From CAZJAD01 sp964543855 (GTDB lineage: Bacteria; Electryoneota; RPQS01; DYHQ01): a DNA stretch of 20,664 nt. Below the pieces are notes generated by a model, which was not told the DNA's origin, ran no database searches, and saw nothing but the letters and a program-made list of their open reading frames with translations. Position 1 is the first letter of the stretch. Each line of letters begins with the position of its first letter. Shown one piece after another: positions 14,987-20,664 of this stretch. Position numbers and translations under genes: made by a program. The stretch is from NCBI GenBank assembly GCA_964543855.1, contig CAZJAD010000036.1, forward strand, positions 1 through 20,664, given 5' to 3'.

Positions 14987-16333
14987 GTGACGCACCTTCG
15001 CCTCCAAATCTCGAACGCTCTCAGCTCCGTCGCGGGGCCCGCGGGTCTTTCTCCCGGCGAATTCGACAGGCTGATGGCGCGTGTGTCCGAGGCAATCGGA
15101 ACGATCAAACGGCAGCGAAGTGAAGGTAGTCTCCCCTTCCTTGACTTGCCGAGGGATCGGGAAGTCCTTGAAATCTGCCGTTCGACGGCGAGGCGCTGCG
15201 GAGATCACGAGAACTTCGTACTGGCCGGAATCGGGGGTTCGGCACTGGGGCCGTATGCACTGTTCCGAGCGCTCTCCCACCCGTTTCATAATCTGCTCGA
15301 TGGGTCGCGGCGTCGGACTCCTCGGTTCTTCGTCCTCGACAACATCGACCCCGACACCGTGGGCGCCTTGTTTGAGGTCGCGAATCCCAGTCGCACGCTT
15401 TTCAACATCATTTCGAAATCGGGCGCGACGGCGGAAACGGCCGCAGCATCGCTCGTTATCTTCGATGCTCTGCAGAAGAGTGTTGGTGGCCGTTGGCGAG
15501 ATCACATCGTTGTCACGACGGATCCGGAGAAGGGAGATCTTCGGCAGCTCGCACGGGAGGAAGATCTGGCAGCACTGCCAATTCCGCCTGGAGTTGGCGG
15601 GCGGTTCTCCGTTCTCTCTTCCGTCGGCTTGTTTCCCGCGGTTTGTCTTGGGTTGGATGCCGAGAATCTGCTGGCGGGAGCAGAGGCCATGGCGGACCTC
15701 TGTCTCGAAGCCGAGCCCCGCGAGAACCCCGCAGCACTTCTGGCCACGCTGCTTCATTTCTTCGATACTCGGCGCGGCCGGCCGATCCATGTGATGATGG
15801 CTTATGCCGACCGCTTGCTTCCTCTTGCGGATTGGTGGCGACAACTTTGGGCGGAATCTCTGGGAAAGCGCCACACAAATGACGGCCGCGAAGTTTTCTT
15901 GGGCCCGACTCCGGTGAAAGCTCTGGGAGCGACCGACCAGCATTCGCAAGTCCAACTCTATATCGAGGGCCCGCAAGACAAGGTCTTCATCTTTCTTGAG
16001 GCGAAGCGGTTTCAGCGCGAAGTGACCCTTGACCCGATTTTCGGCCACCTGTCCAGCCTTGAATATCTCGGCGGCAAGAGCATGAATGCTCTCATGGCCG
16101 CGGAATGCTCGGCAACCCGGCAAGCCCTGACCGATGCGGGACGACCCAACCTGACGCTGGAATTCCCGGAAATCTCGGCCAATTTCCTGGGTGAAGCCTT
16201 CATGCTTTTTGAAATCGCGACGATCATCGCCGGCGACCTGTACAATGTTAATCCTCTGGATCAGCCGGGTGTTGAGCATGGTAAGATTCTGACCTATCGC
16301 CTTATGGGCCATAAAGGTTATGAAGAGGCTTAG
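14987..16333 (+). CDS. pgi: Glucose-6-phosphate isomerase
   Basis: Interconverts glucose 6-phosphate and fructose 6-phosphate in the cytoplasm. 448 residues from GTG 14987, within the usual length for the shorter bacterial form. The sugar-phosphate-binding motifs GIGGSALGP (81-89) and SKSGATAET (143-151) are present. So are ESLGK (290-294, with the active-site Glu), the ATDQHSQVQLYIEGP region (catalytic His319) and the C-terminal signature DQPGVEHGK (425-433). Nothing essential appears to be missing. The GTG start is preferred because the promoter lies just upstream and homologues start near this point; the Shine-Dalgarno site is weak (GGA about 10 bases before). It heads a plus-strand cluster with an outer-membrane barrel and a 5'-nucleotidase, with no clear metabolic link to either. 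Confidence 0.93.
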   Translation: MTHLRLQISNALSSVAGPAGLSPGEFDRLMARVSEAIGTIKRQRSEGSLPFLDLPRDREVLEICRSTARRCGDHENFVLAGIGGSALGPYALFRALSHPFHNLLDGSRRRTPRFFVLDNIDPDTVGALFEVANPSRTLFNIISKSGATAETAAASLVIFDALQKSVGGRWRDHIVVTTDPEKGDLRQLAREEDLAALPIPPGVGGRFSVLSSVGLFPAVCLGLDAENLLAGAEAMADLCLEAEPRENPAALLATLLHFFDTRRGRPIHVMMAYADRLLPLADWWRQLWAESLGKRHTNDGREVFLGPTPVKALGATDQHSQVQLYIEGPQDKVFIFLEAKRFQREVTLDPIFGHLSSLEYLGGKSMNALMAAECSATRQALTDAGRPNLTLEFPEISANFLGEAFMLFEIATIIAGDLYNVNPLDQPGVEHGKILTYRLMGHKGYEEA

Positions 16334-16392
16334 GATGCCATGAGGGTATCCTATCCGGTTATGAGAGAAACTCGTCAAACAAGGAAACAAGA

Positions 16393-17676
16393 ATGCTCTG
16401 CGCGTCAATGAAAGCTGTCATCCGATTCTGGCTTGTTGTCGTTCCCCTGCTGGCCTTCTTGGATTTCGCTGTAGGTGCCGAGCTCTTTCCCGACGCTGAA
16501 CTCGCGACTCGACCCGGCGCGTACAGCGCCCGGACATTGGGTCTGGGTCGCACAATGCTGACCGGCGAGTCAGGAGCTCCGGCACTCCTGGGCAATCCCT
16601 CATTGCTTGCCGCGCCGGGTGCTGAGCTCCAGATTGATGTGACCGGCGATGTCACGCGGATAAAAGAGACCCGCGCCTATCCCATCCACGATGCATTCGA
16701 TGGCATCCTGGCCTACAACAGCTATGTCTTGAACGACCACCTCTATTCGAAGCTGGAAGGAGGGGTAACCTACCGGATCCCTCAAGAGGTGGTGCCGGTG
16801 CTGGCGGTGGGGCTTGGGAGCTACTCGGTGTATCGTTTTGACTATCGTTACCACGAGGAAGTGCGTTATCGCGATGCGGTGGGCGGTATTCTCGACCTAC
16901 CTTTAGCTCACAATCGCCTGGATATCAGTGGAGATCTACGTTCCATCAGTCTCGGTGCGGCTGCTCGAGGAGATTTGCCTCTTTCGGTGGGCTTCAGTGT
17001 CAGTCTGCTTACCGGTGATTGGGCCTATGAAGAAGGGACTTTCTGGGTGCCGGAAGATTCCGCCAACCAGGTGACGCGCATCGAGTACTCTCCCGACGGC
17101 ACTCCGGCAGAGATGATCTTCGGAGCTGCCTACGAGGTCTCGGAGCGTCTTTCAGCCGGTTTTCGCGCTCTGTTGCCTACGGGCGATTTCAAGTTCGAGG
17201 AGCTCTCGCGCGTCCAGGATGGCGACTCGATCACGGTCACCAACGGTTCGATCAGCGTGACCTATCCGGCGCGCTATGCTCTGGGATTGCAGTATCGGCC
17301 GCGCAGCGATTTTGCGCCGAGAATCATGCTCGAAGGCGAATTCGTCGCCTACTCGAAGAGTCGAGACTCCTGGGATGACACCTTTGAGATTCGCGCTGGA
17401 GTCGAGCAACAAGTGGTGCGAGGGGTTCCCGTGCGCGCCGGCTTTCTCTTTGCGAATGCGCCGGATGACGATGAACGGACCCTTGCCGTTTTCACCACTG
17501 GCATTGGCTTCCAGCACAAGAATGTGTTTGCCGATTTCGGTATGGAGTTCGGCAAGATCAACTACAGCCACGCGGACCTCTTTCCTAACACGCGATTTGG
17601 CGGGGCGCGCGTTGATGTCGACCACGTTGAAACGGGTCTCTGGCGGGGAATGATATCGGTCCGATATGAGTTGTGA
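16393..17676 (+). CDS. FadL/PorV-like outer-membrane beta-barrel protein
   Basis: 427 residues. The site AAGGA lies just upstream of ATG 16393, which favours this start over the in-frame ATG at 16408. A signal peptide covers about 1-29 (FWLVVVPLLAFLDFAVGA). The mature start has the GLGRTMLTGESGAPALLGNPSLL pattern in shortened form (GLGRTML, then LLGNPSLL), like the GMGGA-WNP region of FadL/UPF0164 proteins. It is followed by alternating amphipathic strands and a final strand ending in VRYEL. It probably forms a channel for small hydrophobic or amphipathic substrates; the substrate cannot be read from sequence. It lies 59 bases after pgi and 61 before the nucleotidase gene. It is more distant from the PorV-type signature than the protein at 8124-9158, so it is not simply a second PorV. 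Confidence 0.75.
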   Translation: MLCASMKAVIRFWLVVVPLLAFLDFAVGAELFPDAELATRPGAYSARTLGLGRTMLTGESGAPALLGNPSLLAAPGAELQIDVTGDVTRIKETRAYPIHDAFDGILAYNSYVLNDHLYSKLEGGVTYRIPQEVVPVLAVGLGSYSVYRFDYRYHEEVRYRDAVGGILDLPLAHNRLDISGDLRSISLGAAARGDLPLSVGFSVSLLTGDWAYEEGTFWVPEDSANQVTRIEYSPDGTPAEMIFGAAYEVSERLSAGFRALLPTGDFKFEELSRVQDGDSITVTNGSISVTYPARYALGLQYRPRSDFAPRIMLEGEFVAYSKSRDSWDDTFEIRAGVEQQVVRGVPVRAGFLFANAPDDDERTLAVFTTGIGFQHKNVFADFGMEFGKINYSHADLFPNTRFGGARVDVDHVETGLWRGMISVRYEL

Positions 17677-17723
17677 TTTGCGCCGGTTGGCCCTTCGCGT
17701 GCAACTGGCAATGATGTTTTTTC

Positions 17724-17729
17724 GAAGGA
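17724..17729 (+). promoter_or_regulatory. Shine-Dalgarno site that fixes the nucleotidase start
   Basis: GAAGGA lies 8 bases before ATG 17738, directly in front of a good signal peptide. It decides against the in-frame ATGs at 17666, 17711 and 17714, which would put charged residues in front of the signal and, for the first, overlap the preceding gene. Confidence 0.75.
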
Positions 17730-17737
17730 TTGATGCC

Positions 17738-19360
17738 ATGATAGCACTAATGCTTTTGATTGCGCTTCTGGGAAGTACTTTCGTGTCGAGCCCGGCGATG
17801 GCTTCCGAGCCCGTTCGCCTTCTGGTTCTTCATACGAACGACATCCACGGGGGGATTGATGCGAGCAAGGCAACCTTCATGAATCCCGAGTTCCCGCCGT
17901 CGCTTGGCGGAGCCGCATCCGTGGCAAGGATCGTCCGCACGCTGCGGCAACAGGCGGCTGAGGAAGGGATGGGATTTCTGCTCATCGACACCGGGGATAT
18001 CTGGCAGGGGACGCTGATTGGCACGAAGACCGCCGGGCGAGCGGTCGTCGACTATATGAACACGATTGGCTATGATGCGGTTGTCATCGGCAATCATGAA
18101 TTCGATCTGGGACGCAAGATGCTCGAAGACAGTTGCCTGTCACGGGCTGAGTTCCCGATCATCTCATGCAACATTTTCGATTCAACGGCAACCGGCATTC
18201 GCCACTTTGTGCAACCCTACATCATCCGAGAGATCCGCGGGCTTAAGGTGGCGGTCATTGGCCTGACAACGACCGGGACGGAACGAGCGAGTTTTGCGGA
18301 GAACATCCGAGGCCTCTACTTCGCCCCGGAAGTGAGTCTTGCTCAAGCCTACATCGATACCGTGAGACAACTCGGTGCCGATGTGGTCTTTCTCGCGTGT
18401 CATCTTGGTCTGCCCTACGACCGCATGGAGGCTTACCGCGAATTGGAGGAGCACGCGGCAAAAGGATGGACATCCGAGTATGCTGGCAATGCCTTTGAGC
18501 TCGCGCGTCGTATTCACGGGGCTGACGCGATGCTCTGCGGCGATATCCATGTCGGCTACCAGGAGCCCTGGGTGGATCCGGTGACACACATCCCCTGCTT
18601 CCAAGGTTACGCGCGAGGAACGAGCATCGGCGTTATCGAATTCGAGATCGATCCCGAAACCAAAACGCTTGTCGGGTGGAAACCCTACGCGGATCAAGGC
18701 GTGCTGCTCACGACCTTCGCCGATCAATTCCCGCGAGAGCCGGACATCGCCGAGGCAATTGACACCGAGGTAGCGCGCGTTGAGAAAGGGTTTGATGAAC
18801 CGATCGGTGAGACGCTCGTCAACTTGCCGCGCATTGGCGAGGGAGAGACTCTGCTGGGCAATCTCGTCTGCGATGCCATGCGGTGGAAGCTTCAAGGGGA
18901 GGTTGCGTTCACGAACCGGGGCGGCATCCGCACCGACATTGCCGCTGGTTACATCACGCCTCGCGACATCTTTGCCGTGCTGCCCTTCGACAATCACCTC
19001 GTGGCACTGCAGCTCCCGGGCTCGTTTCTAAAAGAGCTTTTCGAAGATAAGCTTGTCTATGGCGGCAGTGGTCTGTTCGTCTCCGGCATTCAGGTCGTCG
19101 TGGACCGGAATCGGCTTCCGGGTGACCGCATCACGGTCTTCAAAATCGGGGGCCAAGACGTCGAGCCCGACCGGCTCTATCGGGTGATTACTATCGATTA
19201 TTTGCTCGAAGGCAACTCGGGAATGACGAAGCTGACAGCCTACGAATCGCAAGCGGGCGCAGACACAGGCATTCTAATGCGTGACGCGCTTTCCGAGTAT
19301 GTTGTCGCGCATTCCCCACTGAATCCGAGATTGGACGGTCGCTGGAAGTTCGCTCAATAG
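17738..19360 (+). CDS. Exported 5'-nucleotidase / UDP-sugar hydrolase family phosphoesterase
   Basis: 540 residues with a signal peptide ending near SPAMA-SE (residue about 22). The N-terminal calcineurin-like domain has LHTNDIHG (31-38), DTGD (84-87), GNHEFD (118-123) and CHLG (221-224). The C-terminal nucleotide-binding domain has GNLVCDAMR (374-382), FTNRGGIRTD (391-400) and LPFDNHLVAL (415-424). Family members remove phosphate from nucleotides, or split UDP-sugars, outside the cytoplasm, which allows nucleoside salvage. The motif normally written GGHSH or GGHSQ is here CGDIH (267-271). The first metal-binding His is replaced by Asp269 while His271 is kept, so metal use or substrate may differ. 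It is probably the last gene of the pgi cluster and is followed within a few bases by a terminator. Confidence 0.88.
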   Translation: MIALMLLIALLGSTFVSSPAMASEPVRLLVLHTNDIHGGIDASKATFMNPEFPPSLGGAASVARIVRTLRQQAAEEGMGFLLIDTGDIWQGTLIGTKTAGRAVVDYMNTIGYDAVVIGNHEFDLGRKMLEDSCLSRAEFPIISCNIFDSTATGIRHFVQPYIIREIRGLKVAVIGLTTTGTERASFAENIRGLYFAPEVSLAQAYIDTVRQLGADVVFLACHLGLPYDRMEAYRELEEHAAKGWTSEYAGNAFELARRIHGADAMLCGDIHVGYQEPWVDPVTHIPCFQGYARGTSIGVIEFEIDPETKTLVGWKPYADQGVLLTTFADQFPREPDIAEAIDTEVARVEKGFDEPIGETLVNLPRIGEGETLLGNLVCDAMRWKLQGEVAFTNRGGIRTDIAAGYITPRDIFAVLPFDNHLVALQLPGSFLKELFEDKLVYGGSGLFVSGIQVVVDRNRLPGDRITVFKIGGQDVEPDRLYRVITIDYLLEGNSGMTKLTAYESQAGADTGILMRDALSEYVVAHSPLNPRLDGRWKFAQ

Positions 19361-19362
19361 AA

Positions 19363-19389
19363 AAACAGGGTGCGAAGACCCTGTTTCAC
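19363..19389. terminator. Terminator shared by convergent nucleotidase and MBL-fold genes
   Basis: AAACAGGGT (19363-19371) pairs perfectly with ACCCTGTTT (19378-19386), with the loop GCGAAG. T-rich DNA lies on the plus-strand side and an A-run on the other, so it can work in both directions. A second small hairpin, GGCTGC/GCAGCC (19399-19414), follows before the next stop codon. Confidence 0.75.
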
Positions 19390-19421
19390 TTTGGGTCCGG
19401 CTGCTGAGGCAGCCTACATCA

Positions 19422-20664
19422 TTACGGCCAGATTTCGATGACGGACCGGCCATCCGTCAGGATGTCGATGGTTCCTGTTTCGTCGGTGCGCAGGATTCGT
19501 ACATTTCGCGCTTCCAACAGGTCAATGGTCTGCGAATGGGGGTGGCCGTAGGGGTTGCCAGCGCCGCAGGAGATGACAGCAAAAAGCGGCGACACGGTAT
19601 CCAGCCATTCGGCCGTCGTCGCATCGGACGAACCGTGGTGACCGACTTTGAGCACCTCGCTCTGTAAGAAACCGCCGAAACGCATGATCATCTTTGCGTT
19701 CACGGGGGTCTCGGCATCACCGGTCAAGACAAAATCGAGCTCGCCGACCGTGAACTTGAGTACGATCGAGCGGTTGTTCTCACCCTCGTGAGGGATTCCC
19801 TCCGGATAGTCCACATTGAGTACGGTCACAACGACGGATGTGTCGCCGATATCCCACTCTTCGCCTACGATGAGGCCGTTCGGCGCAGAAACCGAATGGT
19901 AGGCCCCGTAGGCGATGTCGGAATGCTGAATATCGTCGAGGCCGCCCCAGTGATCGGCGTCATGGTGAGTTTCGACAAGATGATCGAGATAGAAGATGCC
20001 GCGCGCCTGGAGATAGTTGAGCGCGAGCGGAACGCCGTCGCCATCCCAAGGCCCATCACCGAAGGAAGGCTCGTGAGTACCGTAGCCACCATCGATGAGA
20101 ATCCGTGTGCCAGCCGGGGTCTCGATGAGGTGGCTGTCCCCCTGTCTGACATCGATAGTCGTCATGCGAAAGATCGGGGCGGACGCAACTTCGAAAGTCT
20201 GAAAGCTGTCGAGCGGGCTCTCGAAGAGAACAACACCGTCTGTTGAAAGCGTAACAAATCTATACCAATAGGTGCGCTGGGATGCGACAGCCTTCAGGGA
20301 TACGGACAAGGTTGTCGCCGCCTCGCCTAAGCTCATCGCCTCGCGTTCGAGAAAGGCAACCGATTCGCCGTAGTAAATCCTGCCCAGTGCGGCAGAGGTG
20401 CTGCTCCAGGCAATTGTCACGGTTCCATCTGCCTGACGCTGTTCTTTGGTTTCCATGTTGACGACCGTGAAGCGAACCGTCTGGCGTGCCTCAAGCCCTT
20501 CGGGGTCCGTCACTTTGATTTCGAGAAGTCCTTCACCTTCGAAATTCGCCGGAAAGGTCACGCGGAGTACGCGATCGGTCACTGAGGCCGTGAGACTCTG
20601 GGCTCCGCCGACAGTCCACAGCAGAAGTGAGTCCGGTGCCTCGTCCTCCACATAGGCGTCCAGC
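19422..20664 (-). CDS. Secreted-type ComEC-like metallo-beta-lactamase-fold hydrolase behind Ig/FnIII domains (5' end missing)
   Basis: The frame is open through the right edge, so 413 C-terminal residues are present and the true start lies outside. The first 60 resemble an Ig/cadherin-like repeat of FCB surface proteins (beginning LDAYVEDEAPDS). Next comes an FnIII-like domain (TIAWSSTSAALGRIYYG ... YWYRFVT). The last 250 residues form an MBL fold of the ComEC/Rec2 type, with THHDADHWGG, FVLTGDAE, LKVGHHGSS and GNPYGHPH. In ComEC this domain is thought to degrade one DNA strand during uptake, but here there is no membrane domain, so DNA as the substrate is only a guess. It is probably a free extracellular or surface hydrolase. 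No T9SS sorting domain is present at the C terminus. Confidence 0.85.
   Translation of the reverse strand, partial: LDAYVEDEAPDSLLLWTVGGAQSLTASVTDRVLRVTFPANFEGEGLLEIKVTDPEGLEARQTVRFTVVNMETKEQRQADGTVTIAWSSTSAALGRIYYGESVAFLEREAMSLGEAATTLSVSLKAVASQRTYWYRFVTLSTDGVVLFESPLDSFQTFEVASAPIFRMTTIDVRQGDSHLIETPAGTRILIDGGYGTHEPSFGDGPWDGDGVPLALNYLQARGIFYLDHLVETHHDADHWGGLDDIQHSDIAYGAYHSVSAPNGLIVGEEWDIGDTSVVVTVLNVDYPEGIPHEGENNRSIVLKFTVGELDFVLTGDAETPVNAKMIMRFGGFLQSEVLKVGHHGSSDATTAEWLDTVSPLFAVISCGAGNPYGHPHSQTIDLLEARNVRILRTDETGTIDILTDGRSVIEIWP

Noticed and set aside
14957..16408. A 483-codon open frame on the minus strand across pgi
   Set aside because: It lies wholly opposite a clear glucose-6-phosphate isomerase with all family motifs. 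Its translation has no recognisable domain, and long antisense frames are common in G+C-rich coding DNA.
1..20664. CRISPR array, tRNA or rRNA genes, insertion sequences
   Set aside because: No regularly spaced direct repeats, cloverleaf-like sequences, rRNA segments, transposase genes or paired terminal repeats were seen by reading. A covariance-model search could still find a small RNA.

Overview
The window looks like a chromosomal fragment of an uncultivated Gram-negative bacterium of the FCB superphylum (Bacteroidetes relatives and neighbouring candidate phyla). Supporting this are a type IX secretion (T9SS) C-terminal sorting domain on the first gene, a PorU-like C25 sortase next to a PorV-like outer-membrane protein, and many secreted proteins carrying FnIII/CARDB/FlgD-like beta domains. 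Several genes have strong Shine-Dalgarno sites, and TTGACA/TATAAT-like promoters with 17-base spacers can be read. Both features argue against a typical Bacteroidetes genome. The species cannot be named from the sequence alone.

Layout. 1-279: tail of a T9SS substrate, closed by a strong terminator. 527-6710: three tandem, co-oriented paralogues (585, 597 and 599 aa). Each has an N-terminal hydrophobic segment, an HExTH metallopeptidase-like motif, a long beta-rich middle with D-x-D-x-D loops and conserved cysteines, and an FnIII-like C terminus. Each sits in its own cassette with a TTGAC(A/G) box 117-124 bases upstream of the start codon and its own terminator. 6740-14611 (minus strand): a tightly packed four-gene operon of a 1817-aa PorU-like sortase, a PorV-like barrel, an FnIII lipoprotein and a small SLBB-domain protein. 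14612-14986: divergent promoter region. 14987-19360 (plus strand): glucose-6-phosphate isomerase, a FadL/PorV-like outer-membrane barrel and an exported 5'-nucleotidase-family phosphoesterase, ended by a terminator at 19363-19386. 19422 to the right edge (minus strand): C-terminal part of a secreted ComEC-like metallo-beta-lactamase-fold protein behind Ig/FnIII-like domains.

How the parts fit. Most of the window concerns the cell envelope and outside. PorU and PorV would move and anchor T9SS cargo such as the protein at the left edge; the lipoprotein and SLBB protein transcribed with them may be lineage-specific accessories. The pgi cluster joins one housekeeping enzyme to an outer-membrane channel and a nucleotide-degrading enzyme. 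The least familiar part is the tandem HExTH array. The gene ends are about 90% identical in DNA between particular pairs while the interiors have diverged strongly, which suggests a locally expanded and diversifying family of exported metalloprotein candidates. I do not recognise a named family for it.
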